Origin: Ignavibacteriales bacterium UBA1304
Lineage (GTDB): Bacteria > Bacteroidota > Ignavibacteria > Ignavibacteriales > Ignavibacteriaceae
Assembly: GCA_002307295.1 (NCBI GenBank)
Contig: DBTY01000017.1
Span: forward strand, 124,001 to 188,000
Reading direction: 5' to 3'
Length of the DNA stretch: 64,000 nt
The notes beneath the pieces were generated by a model. That model was not told where the DNA came from. It saw only the letters and a program-made list of their open reading frames with translations, and ran no database searches. A program made the translations under genes and the position numbers. Shown piece after piece: positions 9,401-16,754 of the stretch (the stretch's first letter is position 1; the number at the start of each line of letters is the position of its first letter).

Positions 9401-9911
9401 TCTTCCTAAGCAGGAAGTAAGAACCGAACCTACCATAGATACTTTTTTTGAAATTGGCATACCAGAAGCTTTTATGCCAGATCAAATGGACAGGCTTAAT
9501 TTTTATACAACGCTGTACTCAATTAAAAATATCGATGAGCTTGAAGAAATTAAAGATGAAATTATCGACCGGTTTGGAGTTCTGCCAATTTTAGTTAAAA
9601 GGTTAATATCCACCGCAATGCTTAAGTTTTATGCTTCGTATGCTTTGTACGAACGGATTATAATGCAGCGAAAAAAAATAATATTTATTCTGCCAAGGGG
9701 TAAAAAAGAAGAATATTACCAGATTAAATTTCCGGCGCTTATGAAATTTATACTCGATAATTATAAAACCTCGGTTAAGTTTGAGCAACAGGACGAAATT
9801 ATGAAATTGGTTATGCCTAATAATTTTGCCTCAGCGGAACAGCTGTTAGAGTATGCGGTTAAATTCTGTAAAGAAACCGCAAATTTGTTTACTCAAAACA
9901 GTTTTAAATAA
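6474..9911 (+). CDS. mfd: Transcription-repair coupling factor Mfd
   Basis: Mfd displaces RNA polymerase stalled at DNA lesions and recruits the UvrABC excision machinery. The 1145-residue protein is full length. An N-terminal UvrB-like region includes 'SPGEYSQRGSIIDFW'. The RNA-polymerase-interacting domain starts near 'INKGDFVVHEDFGIGKYMGL'. The superfamily 2 translocase has Walker A GDVGFGKT at residues 607-614, DEEH at 708-711, and the late motif 'LRGRVGRSNRQAYAYF'. A C-terminal TRCF domain completes it. It is preceded by a 114-bp gap and ends opposite a convergent hydrolase gene. Confidence 0.97.
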   Translation: MIETKKDFNVIASSFSKFKSIFNLKKRIAERQESILNITALSGAAKSFLIAEAAKLESHIIVLLPDVQSVLELSVELNLLALADKLIIITEFKSESLQEQLTDISSREKLIVVSTYALLNCLLPAKKEIENNTTKIQVGGDLTYNDLLEYLNLLNYQREKFVESPGEYSQRGSIIDFWSYSEKNAVRLEFDGDFLESIRLFDPESQRSIEMVKSVTIAGNLGETENKTEKKLTDIFEYIKKPLVFASSYELENFISEIINFYEEPKPIQQTIVEEEISENIDIISSDGKKIDFERGFIDDGEDAIQTAPPEVENKTKFSVAGIDARWIIEEELGNSENKINLGITDPPTVNSNYEALMNVIDDYTKQNYKVVVTSENDLQTNRLKELLSNLREEINYLTSEGLLVFETFGLYKGFISKEEKFLLLTDYQIFNKPYRTKINSKNKKKKSKAKEFASINKGDFVVHEDFGIGKYMGLENIRIGEVDQESMKILYNDGGIVYVNLNYLSLVKKFSSKENAIPKLSTLGNGEWETAKQKTKKRIKEAARELITLYARRKATPGYRFSPDTIWQKELENSFFYEDTPDQAKVTEELKHDMESGSPMDRLVCGDVGFGKTEIAVRAAFKAVQDGKQAAVLVPTTILAEQHYNTFSDRLSQYPVKVAALSRFQSKKEQVEIIKELKEGKIDIVIGTHRLISKDIEFRDLGILIIDEEHRFGVMAKEKLRSIKANVDTLTLTATPIPRTLNLSLVGARDLSLIATPPPNRQPIYTQVAVFDILKVREWIMQEINRKGQIYLIHDRVQSISKLADYIKKYIPEVKIGVAHGQMKPSQLEEVIHGFLNKKYDILICTKIVESGIDIPNVNTIIINRADRFGLAELHQLRGRVGRSNRQAYAYFLVPSLSGITKKSLRRLQAIEEFTDVGSGFNLAMRDLEIRGAGNLLGTSQSGFIDLVGFEMYLKLINEAVEELKYQEFKEVFENLPKQEVRTEPTIDTFFEIGIPEAFMPDQMDRLNFYTTLYSIKNIDELEEIKDEIIDRFGVLPILVKRLISTAMLKFYASYALYERIIMQRKKIIFILPRGKKEEYYQIKFPALMKFILDNYKTSVKFEQQDEIMKLVMPNNFASAEQLLEYAVKFCKETANLFTQNSFK

Positions 9912-9961
9912 TTAAGACTATCATAGAGTTAACTTTTCTAAATTAAACGCCCAATATAAGT

Positions 9962-10034
9962 ATGTCATACCTGCGAAAGCAAGTATCTAAAATTCAGCAT
10001 TAGGAAGAGATTCCCGTTTTTGCGGGGATGACAT
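9962..10034. repeat. Palindromic dispersed element, ATGTCAT...ATGACAT ends (copy 1)
   Basis: A 73-bp unit bounded by the inverted ends ATGTCAT (9962-9968) and ATGACAT (10028-10034). Inside are GC-rich segments of the 'CCTGCGAAAGC' and 'TTCCCGTTTTTGCGGGGATG' type that can form hairpins. It fills the gap between the convergent genes mfd and the alpha/beta hydrolase. Related units lie at 13107-13187 and 46141-46212. Confidence 0.7.
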
Positions 10035-10044
10035 TAATATCTGT

Positions 10045-10833
10045 TTACAAGCGCGTTAAAAACTTTGATAACGCAGCATTAAAATCTTTAGCGTTTTCAA
10101 CCGGGGAAATGTGCCCCGCTTCAGGAATAACATTAAATTTAGCTCCGGGAATTTTATCCGCAGTAGCTTTCATTTGTTCAGGCGTTGAAAAGCTGTCGAG
10201 TTCGCCGCAGATAACCAAAGTTGGAATTTTTATTTCTTTTAAAAACCCAGTCGTATCGGTTCTGGAAAGCATTGCAAGCAGCGAGCCTTTAACTCCCGCC
10301 GGGCTTGAAAGAGCGGCCTTTTCTAGTATATAATTATATTTTACCGCTTCGTTGACAATGAATTTTTTAGAAAAGCAATTAGGAATAAAATTTTTAACGT
10401 AATTAACGGCGCCTTCCTCGTTAATTTGTTTTATTCCAGCGCATCTTTTTAGTCTTCCCTCGTTATTGTCTATTTCTGGTTTTGAATCGCAGAACACAAG
10501 GGCTTTCAGACGCTCCTGCGCTCTTTCTGCGGCTCTTAAAGCTATGTAGCCCCCCATTGATAGTCCGCATATAATAGGGCTGCTTAAATTGAGCTCGTCA
10601 ATAATTGCAAACAAATCATCAACAAAGGATTCTATAGTAAACTGACCGTCTCCAACAGGCGATTTGCCTAAACCGCGGATATCGTAAGTTATGCAATAAT
10701 AGTCATTTTTAAAATATTCAAGCTGTTCGTCCCACATTGAGTGATCGAAAGGAAATCCGTGTAAAAAAACAATTGGCTGGTTTTCTGGTTTGCCGGATGT
10801 AAATAATTTCAAACTCTCTAAAACGCTTTTCAT
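10045..10833 (-). CDS. Alpha/beta-fold hydrolase
   Basis: The 262-residue protein is a compact alpha/beta hydrolase. Its oxyanion segment is 'FLHGFPFDHSMWD', the nucleophile elbow is GLSMGG with Ser92, and the likely acid and base are Asp213 (CGELD) and His241 (EAGHIS). The pattern is closest to the 3-oxoadipate enol-lactonase/BioH-like esterases, but the substrate cannot be inferred. There is no signal peptide, so it should be cytoplasmic. It is the first of two minus-strand genes after mfd. The upstream AI-2E permease gene is about 110 bp away, and a purine-rich stretch (aaggagacgaccc) precedes the ATG. Confidence 0.88.
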   Translation of the reverse strand: MKSVLESLKLFTSGKPENQPIVFLHGFPFDHSMWDEQLEYFKNDYYCITYDIRGLGKSPVGDGQFTIESFVDDLFAIIDELNLSSPIICGLSMGGYIALRAAERAQERLKALVFCDSKPEIDNNEGRLKRCAGIKQINEEGAVNYVKNFIPNCFSKKFIVNEAVKYNYILEKAALSSPAGVKGSLLAMLSRTDTTGFLKEIKIPTLVICGELDSFSTPEQMKATADKIPGAKFNVIPEAGHISPVENAKDFNAALSKFLTRL

Positions 10834-10947
10834 GGGTCGTCTCCTTGTTGCTCATATTTTCAAATACATAAAGTCTAATTAATAATATTTTATATTATAA
10901 GCAATGCGCGGAATTTAAACGGAGTAAATTTGGACTATATTAAAAAG

Positions 10948-12114
10948 CTATTTGCCCATTAGGTCGTTGACGAATTTTAGATTTTTAGATTCAGAATTTG
11001 AAATAACAATTTTTATTATTGCAGTAAGCGGAACCGAAAAAAGCATGCCCGGGATTCCCCATATTGCACCCCATAATAAAACGGCAAGCAAAATAACAAG
11101 CGGGTTAAGATTCATTCTTTTGCCTATCATCATAGGCTCGATAATATTAAAGAAAATTGTTTGCAGGGCGGCTATTACGCCGCAGATAATAAGCGAATAA
11201 CTAAACGAGCCGTATTGCACAAGCGACATAAGAGTGGGGAGTATAAGCGCAATAGCAGAACCTAAAGTTGGAATAAAATTCAGCAGGAAAACAAATAATC
11301 CCCAGATAATAGCAAAGTCGATATTAAACAATAAAAGCGCAACGAATACTGCGGCTCCCGCTAAAAGGTTGAGGGTGATTTTTGTAACAATATAACGCTG
11401 AATTTGTTCAATAATTTCTTTGAATGTGTTTTCTAAAATTATTTCCCGTTCATGTTTTTCTTCTTCAATAAAGTCATGCGCGGTGTTTGTCGTTAAAGCG
11501 CCCGAGTCTCCGGTTGCAGCTTTAATTTTAGATTCAATTTTTTTAATTGCAGGCTTAACTCTGCCCGCCACATAACGTTTTTTTATGGCTTCGTAAATTG
11601 TATCGTGACCAGTTACAATAAAAATAAAGAAAAACGCTACAAAAAGAATGCTTCCTAAAAACGAAAACGTAGAAGAAAAAACGTCGCCGGCTATTGATTT
11701 ATAATCAAAACGGGCAACTGCGTTTTGTATAGAAAAGTTTCTCAAATAAGGGTCGCGTATGTTTAACGAGTGAGCCGCGTCGCGCACAAGTAAATTTAAC
11801 TTATTAAGATATTCCGGAAGCTTATCGGATAACTGCATTATTGAGTCTATCGTAAAGCTTGATATGCCGAATACTACTACTCCTATAACGGCTAAGTCGA
11901 ACAAAATCACAAAAATTAAAGGGATCTTTTTTGACGATAAAAACTCGTTAACCGGAGAAAAAAGAAAAAATAAAAAATAGGCGATTACGAAAGGAATGAA
12001 AATGCTTTGAAGCTGAATTAAAATAACTCCAATTACAAATAAACCTATTATCGAAATAAAAAACTTTATCGTCGGATCGCTGAATTTTTTCTTGTTCACT
12101 TTCTTCTTTCCCAA
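10948..12114 (-). CDS. AI-2E family transporter (PerM/YhhT-like inner-membrane permease)
   Basis: The 388-residue protein has the membrane pattern of the AI-2E exporter family. Hydrophobic segments at about 15-33, 35-55 and 62-85 are followed by a long soluble insert. The C-terminal hydrophobic block contains the family's 'FLLNFIPTLGSAIALILP' and 'IIEPMMIGKRMNLNPLVILLA'. A further segment of about 40 residues in the soluble insert (near 'GDSGALTTNTAHDFIEEEKH') is charged and may be species specific. Members include AI-2 exporters and Na+/H+ antiporters, so the substrate is unknown. It is divergently arranged with the SIMPL gene across 171 bp. Confidence 0.88.
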   Translation of the reverse strand: MGKKKVNKKKFSDPTIKFFISIIGLFVIGVILIQLQSIFIPFVIAYFLFFLFSPVNEFLSSKKIPLIFVILFDLAVIGVVVFGISSFTIDSIMQLSDKLPEYLNKLNLLVRDAAHSLNIRDPYLRNFSIQNAVARFDYKSIAGDVFSSTFSFLGSILFVAFFFIFIVTGHDTIYEAIKKRYVAGRVKPAIKKIESKIKAATGDSGALTTNTAHDFIEEEKHEREIILENTFKEIIEQIQRYIVTKITLNLLAGAAVFVALLLFNIDFAIIWGLFVFLLNFIPTLGSAIALILPTLMSLVQYGSFSYSLIICGVIAALQTIFFNIIEPMMIGKRMNLNPLVILLAVLLWGAIWGIPGMLFSVPLTAIIKIVISNSESKNLKFVNDLMGK

Positions 12115-12285
12115 TTCTAATTCTTATTTTATTTTCAAAAGTAGGAAAAATATTTGATAAATCCAGTTCTATAATTTATCTTGTTAAGCGGCGTTTTTCT
12201 AAGTGTTTTTATAAAAGTATAGTCGTTAGTTAAAGCAGCGGTCATTAATCGAAGTAGGTAAATTTCAAAAATCAGGAGATCAGTA

Positions 12286-13017
12286 ATGAAAGAAAACAAC
12301 AATCTTTTTATTCCGCTTACAATAGTAGGAGTTTGTCTGATTATCTGCGCTATTATAATTGGCGGCGCTTATAAACAGGGGAAAAAAGAGAACCAGACAA
12401 TTACCGTAACAGGTTCGGCAAAAAAAATAATAATCTCTGATTTTGGAATTTTAAGAGGTTCTCTTTCCGCTATATCAACCACAGAAAATTTAGCATATAA
12501 AGAGCTGCAAAAACAAAAACCACAGCTGTTAAAGTATTTGGAGTCTAAGGGATTTCCACAGGATAAAGTTGCGTTTTATACAGTGATGGCTATTCCGCAT
12601 TATGAAATTTCGGCAAACGGAATGCAGACAAACCATATCATCGATTATACATATAGCCAGAGGATAGAAATTCAATCGACCGACGTGCAAAAAATTAAAG
12701 ATATTTCTTTAGAGATAAGCTCGCTTGTTGAAAACGGGATAAACTTCAAAGTAGAAGCTCCTGAATATTTTTACTCAAAACTTGGCGATCTGAAAGTTGA
12801 AATTCAGGCTGAAGCCGCAAGAGACGCTATGATACGCGCCGATAAAATTGCAAAAGCCACGAACTCTTCTCTCGGTACGATAACAAACGCAAAAATGGGC
12901 GTGCTGCAAATTACTCCAAAATATTCTAATATGGTCTCCGATATGGGGATAAACGATTTAAGCTCAATTGAAAAAGAAATTACCGCCGTGGTAAACGCGT
13001 CGTTTGAAATAAAATAG
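12286..13017 (+). CDS. SIMPL domain-containing protein (DUF541)
   Basis: The 243-residue protein has an N-terminal hydrophobic anchor ('IPLTIVGVCLIICAIIIGGA'). A SIMPL/DUF541 domain follows, from 'ITVTGSAKKIIISDFGILRG' to the end. It includes the typical 'IDYTYSQRIEIQS' strand and the helix 'EAARDAMIRADKIAKATNSSLG'. SIMPL proteins are periplasmic or envelope proteins that often form oligomeric rings; their biochemical role is poorly defined. An AGGAGA ribosome-binding site lies 6-11 bases before the ATG. No operon partner follows: the next 630 bp are noncoding. Confidence 0.85.
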   Translation: MKENNNLFIPLTIVGVCLIICAIIIGGAYKQGKKENQTITVTGSAKKIIISDFGILRGSLSAISTTENLAYKELQKQKPQLLKYLESKGFPQDKVAFYTVMAIPHYEISANGMQTNHIIDYTYSQRIEIQSTDVQKIKDISLEISSLVENGINFKVEAPEYFYSKLGDLKVEIQAEAARDAMIRADKIAKATNSSLGTITNAKMGVLQITPKYSNMVSDMGINDLSSIEKEITAVVNASFEIK

Positions 13018-13106
13018 CGGGTAGTTAAGAATTTTATATAGCGAGCCGTTTCCATTTTTTTTGCGCATGGCGTCAGCCTAAAAATTATAATAAGCTATAT
13101 AAGTTT

Positions 13107-13187
13107 GTCATACCCGCGAAAGCGGGCATTTCCTTAATATCTAAATTTATTATACTGTAAAGCGATTCCTGCTTCGGTATGTATGAC
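13107..13187. repeat. Palindromic dispersed element, GTCAT...ATGAC ends (copy 2)
   Basis: An 81-bp unit starting GTCATACCCGCGAAAGCGGG and ending in GTATGAC; the first part forms the hairpin CCCGCgaaaGCGGG. It belongs to the same family as 9962-10034 and 46141-46212 and lies 90 bp after the SIMPL gene. The rest of the 13018-13320 gap shows nothing else that I can support. Confidence 0.65.
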
Positions 13188-13320
13188 ATTTTGTTTAGAC
13201 AACCTCATAACAATACGCACGATTTTCTTCTGTAAAGTTGAGCGCATTGCTCGCAAGAGTTTGAAATTTTACCATTCATAAGCGAAAAATACCGCTAATC
13301 AGAAAATCCAGCTTTCTACG

Positions 13321-13350
13321 TTGACAAAGGGAAATAATAGCCTATATTTG
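13321..13350 (+). promoter_or_regulatory. Candidate promoter of the TetR-RND efflux operon
   Basis: A perfect -35 box TTGACA (13321-13326) is separated by 16 bp from TATATT (13343-13348), which extends to TATATTTG, matching the Bacteroidota -10 consensus TAnnTTTG. It lies about 300 bp before the tetR start, so it would give a long 5' leader. Confidence 0.6.
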
Positions 13351-13417
13351 GAAACTCAATAAACCAAAATAGTTTCCAGTGAATAACAATTGGAAATCTT
13401 GTCGTTTAATGGAAACT
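13349..13417. promoter_or_regulatory. Candidate TetR operator: repeated TGGAAACT motifs
   Basis: TGGAAACT (13349-13356) and its inverse AGTTTCCA (13371-13378) form a perfect 8-bp inverted repeat with a 14-bp spacer. It starts inside the -10 region of the candidate promoter. A third copy, TGGAAACT, is at 13410-13417 and a partial one (TTGGAAATCT) near 13390. Such repeats at a promoter in front of a TetR-family gene suggest an autoregulatory operator. This is inferred, not shown. Confidence 0.5.
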
Positions 13418-13651
13418 TTTGAAACGTTAATAGTGTTGTCGGTTTAATAGTCGAATTAAATGAGTTAAAAAAGAAATTTTGGCAGGTTTTCCAGGTATGA
13501 ACAAAAAAACAGTTTATGAGAGAAAAACAAAGCGTCTTACCGATAATATCGGAGCGTTTGCCGATTAAATATATTTCAAGACCTTTAGAGTCTTTATTTT
13601 TTCACTTCAAAATTAAATAAACTTAAAAGTTTAAAGGAACGGGTAAGCATA

Positions 13652-14290
13652 ATGTCAGACGATCGCGAAATAAGAAACCGCATTTTAGCTAAAGCAGAAG
13701 AAATGTTTACAGTATTTGGCGCAACAAGAGTAACAATGGAAGAAATTGCTACGGGTATAGGAATAAGCAAAAAAACCCTGTACAAGCATTTTTCAAGCAA
13801 AGAACAGTTAATAAAAACGCTTGTAGAAGAAAAAAAATGCGAATCGGGCAACTTTATTTCTAATCTTCTTGCGGACGAATCGCTTGAGTTTATTGATAAA
13901 CTGAAGAAGTTAATGGTTTTTGTGGGCGAAATGGCTAAATCAATGCGAGGCCCTATGATTAACGACCTGATAAAGTCTTATCCTGATATTTTTAATGGAA
14001 TAAAAGAATTCAGACGGCAAAAGGCGCTTAATCAATTTGTAAAATTACTTGAACAGGGAGTGGAAAGCGGCATATTCAGAAAAGATATAAATCAGGAAGT
14101 AGTCGCGATGATATATGTTAGTGCAATACATGAGATAATAATTCCGGAAGTTCTTTCCACTCTTCCTATTTCAGCAGAGCAGGTGTTTACTACAATAGTT
14201 AAAATTTTATTTGAGGGCATCCTTACAGAGGATGGAAGAAATAAATATTGTGAAAATAGTGATAAAAAAGAGGTCCTGGAGATTAAATAA
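13652..14290 (+). CDS. TetR/AcrR family transcriptional regulator
   Basis: The 212-residue protein has a TetR-type N-terminal DNA-binding domain: 'IRNRILAKAEEMFTVFGATR' at about 7-26, followed by the helix-turn-helix 'TMEEIATGIGISKKTLYKHF' at about 28-47. The rest is a helical ligand-binding and dimerisation domain with no assignable ligand. It is the first gene of an apparent operon with the TolC-like protein, adaptor and RND pump, and only 4 bp separate it from the TolC-like ATG. It therefore probably represses its own efflux operon and responds to a pump substrate. The repeated TGGAAACT motifs upstream are the best operator candidates. Confidence 0.93.
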   Translation: MSDDREIRNRILAKAEEMFTVFGATRVTMEEIATGIGISKKTLYKHFSSKEQLIKTLVEEKKCESGNFISNLLADESLEFIDKLKKLMVFVGEMAKSMRGPMINDLIKSYPDIFNGIKEFRRQKALNQFVKLLEQGVESGIFRKDINQEVVAMIYVSAIHEIIIPEVLSTLPISAEQVFTTIVKILFEGILTEDGRNKYCENSDKKEVLEIK

Positions 14291-14294
14291 TAAA

Positions 14295-15623
14295 ATGAAT
14301 ATGAATAAAAATATGACAAATAAATATATAATCGGAATGGCTTTCTTGTTGTTTGCAGGATTTGCAAACGCGCAGGATAAGCTGACTTTAACTGTGGAAG
14401 ACGCTTTACAAACGGGTCTTAAAAACAGTAAAACATTACACTCTTCATTAATGAAAGTAAAATCGAGCGAAGCTAAGGTAAAAGAAACAAATACGTCGCA
14501 GCTTCCAACTCTTTCGTTTACGGGCAGTTATACAAGGCTAAGTTCGGTAGACCCGTTTGCTTTGAATACGCCTTTTGGCTCTTTCAATATTTCATCGGCA
14601 ATTCTGAATAATTACGGAATGAAGCTATCAGTATCGCAGCCAATATTTACCGGGTTTAAGATAGAAAACGGAATAAAAATGGCGGAGCTTTCCGCCGGAG
14701 CTACGCAGGAAGACTATAATAAAGACAAAAGCGAATTATCGTATAATATAAAAAACGCTTACTGGTCTTTGTTTAAGGCAAAGCAAATGAAAACAGTTTT
14801 GGATGAAACTGTAGAACAGATTAAGGCTCATTTAACAGACGCGCAGAATCTGATGCAACAGGGAATGTTAACTAATAATGACGTATTAAAGATTGAAGTT
14901 CAATTATCCGACGCTCTTTTTAAACAATCCGACGCAAAAAACGCAGTCAGGCTGGCGGCTATTGGACTTAATAACACAATAGGAATTCCGTTGAATACGG
15001 AAACTGAAATAAAATCTACAATTGAATTTAAAGGAAAAGAATTAGCCGATTTAGACGATTTGGTAAACAAGGCTAATGAAAAACGTGCGGAACTAAAAGC
15101 AGCCAGTTTGAGAATTAAAACCAGCGAGGCCAATATTGGAGCTGTAAAATCAGCCTGGTATCCGCAAATATTTTTAACAGGCGATTACAATTATAATCGT
15201 CCAAATTCAAGAATCTATCCAAATCGCGATCAATTTGACGGAACATGGGACGTTACGCTCGGATTATCTTTTAACATTTGGAACTGGGGAGCCACCGGGC
15301 GTCAGGCAGAACAGGCGGAAGCCCAGCTTTCCCAAACTATTGACGCTATGGGTTCTATAAAAGATGGTATTACTTTAGAAGTGACGCAAAATTATTTGAA
15401 TTTTCAGCAGACTAAAGAAAAAATTTCCATTTCGGAACTTGCCGTTAAACAGGCAGACGAAAACCTGCGCATAACAAGCGAAAAATTTAAAGGGGGGCTG
15501 GCTCTAAGTTCGGAAGTAGTAGACGCGGACGCCGCACTGCTTCAGGCTAAAATAAATCATACTAATTCGATGGTTGAATATGAGTTGGCTAAGGCAAGTT
15601 TATCTAAAGCGATAGGCGAATAA
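14295..15623 (+). CDS. TolC family outer-membrane efflux protein
   Basis: This is the outer-membrane channel of a tripartite efflux pump. I place the start at the ATG at 14295, which gives a signal peptide ('NKYIIGMAFLLFAGFANAQ') and a protein of 442 residues; the reading frame stays open into the tetR coding region, but that extension would ruin the signal peptide. The mature protein shows the duplicated TolC pattern of long helices and short strands, with the repeats beginning 'LTVEDALQTGLKNSKTLHSS' and 'DLVNKANEKRAELKAASLRI'. It is followed 48 bp later by the adaptor gene. Confidence 0.93.
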   Translation: MNMNKNMTNKYIIGMAFLLFAGFANAQDKLTLTVEDALQTGLKNSKTLHSSLMKVKSSEAKVKETNTSQLPTLSFTGSYTRLSSVDPFALNTPFGSFNISSAILNNYGMKLSVSQPIFTGFKIENGIKMAELSAGATQEDYNKDKSELSYNIKNAYWSLFKAKQMKTVLDETVEQIKAHLTDAQNLMQQGMLTNNDVLKIEVQLSDALFKQSDAKNAVRLAAIGLNNTIGIPLNTETEIKSTIEFKGKELADLDDLVNKANEKRAELKAASLRIKTSEANIGAVKSAWYPQIFLTGDYNYNRPNSRIYPNRDQFDGTWDVTLGLSFNIWNWGATGRQAEQAEAQLSQTIDAMGSIKDGITLEVTQNYLNFQQTKEKISISELAVKQADENLRITSEKFKGGLALSSEVVDADAALLQAKINHTNSMVEYELAKASLSKAIGE

Positions 15624-15671
15624 TAAATAGATACTAATGGTTCTAAGTTTTTATCAAGTAAGAGGAAAAAA

Positions 15672-16730
15672 ATGAAAAAATTAAAATATATAGGCTTAAC
15701 CGTTCTTGTTTTAGGAGCAATAATAGCCGTTCTTATAAATAATAAATCAAAAGTTCAGGCAAAAGCAAAAAATCAGGTGATTGACGCTTATCCAGTAACT
15801 GTAGTTACTGCAAACTATCAGAAAATAAACGAAAGCATCTCTGCAGTTGGCGTTACGGCGGCTAATAACGACGTAAATATTATGTCTGAAACTCAGGGAC
15901 GCGTAACTGCCGTTTATGCAAAAGTAGGCGACTTTAAACCTGCCGGTTCTGTTCTTTTTCAGGTAGACGACGAACTGAAAAGAGCAAGCTATACTTTAGC
16001 CGAAGCTAATTATCAAAAAACAAAAAAAGATTTAGAAAGATACGAACTTCTAATTAAACAGAAAGCCGCTACTGATAATCAGTTTGAGAATGCAAAACTT
16101 GCTTATACTACCGCCGAAGCGCAGTATATTACGGCTAAAAGACAATTAAAAGACACAAAAATTACAACGCCAATTTCCGGCGTAATTAGTTCTTTACCAA
16201 TTGACAAAGGTTCAATGGTGCAGGCCGCTCCTCAGGCTACGTTAGTTGCAAACATTGTGGATATCTCTAAACTTAAAGTGAAAGTTAACGTTACGGAAAG
16301 AGACGCCTTTAAGCTAAAAAAAGGAGACAAGGTTGATATTACGTCTGAAGTATTTCAGGGCAAAACTTTTGAAGGACATATAGAAACAATCAGCTCCAAA
16401 GGAGACGAGGCGCATACTTATCCAATAGAAATTATTCTTGCTAATAGCGGTAAAACGCAATTAAAAGCCGGAATGTTTGCAAGAGTATATTTTAAATCTC
16501 TTCAAAGAAACGAAGCTCTTGTTGTACCAAGAGTAGCTTTAGTCGGCAGCGTAAAAAACCCGCAGGTATATGTAGTAGAAAATGGATTTGCAAAACTAAG
16601 AAACGTATTGCTTGGGGGCGAATATGGAACCGACGTTGAAATTATTAGCGGTATTAACCCGGGCGAAACTATCGTAACAAACGGCCAGACAAATCTGACC
16701 GATAACGTTAAGATAGAGATTACAAAATAA
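15672..16730 (+). CDS. RND efflux periplasmic adaptor (membrane fusion protein)
   Basis: The 352-residue adaptor links the inner-membrane pump to the TolC-like channel. It begins with an N-terminal membrane anchor or signal ('YIGLTVLVLGAIIAVLINN'). A lipoyl/barrel-sandwich half follows ('TQGRVTAVYAKVGDFKPAGS'), then a short coiled-coil hairpin ('YTLAEANYQKTKKDLERYEL') and the second half ('ITTPISGVISSLPIDKGSMV'). The beta-barrel domain and a membrane-proximal domain ending 'PGETIVTNGQTNLTDNVKIE' complete it. An AGAGGA ribosome-binding site precedes the ATG. The pump gene follows after 24 bp. Confidence 0.93.
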   Translation: MKKLKYIGLTVLVLGAIIAVLINNKSKVQAKAKNQVIDAYPVTVVTANYQKINESISAVGVTAANNDVNIMSETQGRVTAVYAKVGDFKPAGSVLFQVDDELKRASYTLAEANYQKTKKDLERYELLIKQKAATDNQFENAKLAYTTAEAQYITAKRQLKDTKITTPISGVISSLPIDKGSMVQAAPQATLVANIVDISKLKVKVNVTERDAFKLKKGDKVDITSEVFQGKTFEGHIETISSKGDEAHTYPIEIILANSGKTQLKAGMFARVYFKSLQRNEALVVPRVALVGSVKNPQVYVVENGFAKLRNVLLGGEYGTDVEIISGINPGETIVTNGQTNLTDNVKIEITK

Positions 16731-16754
16731 GAATAAAGTTTTAAGGAATTTGAA

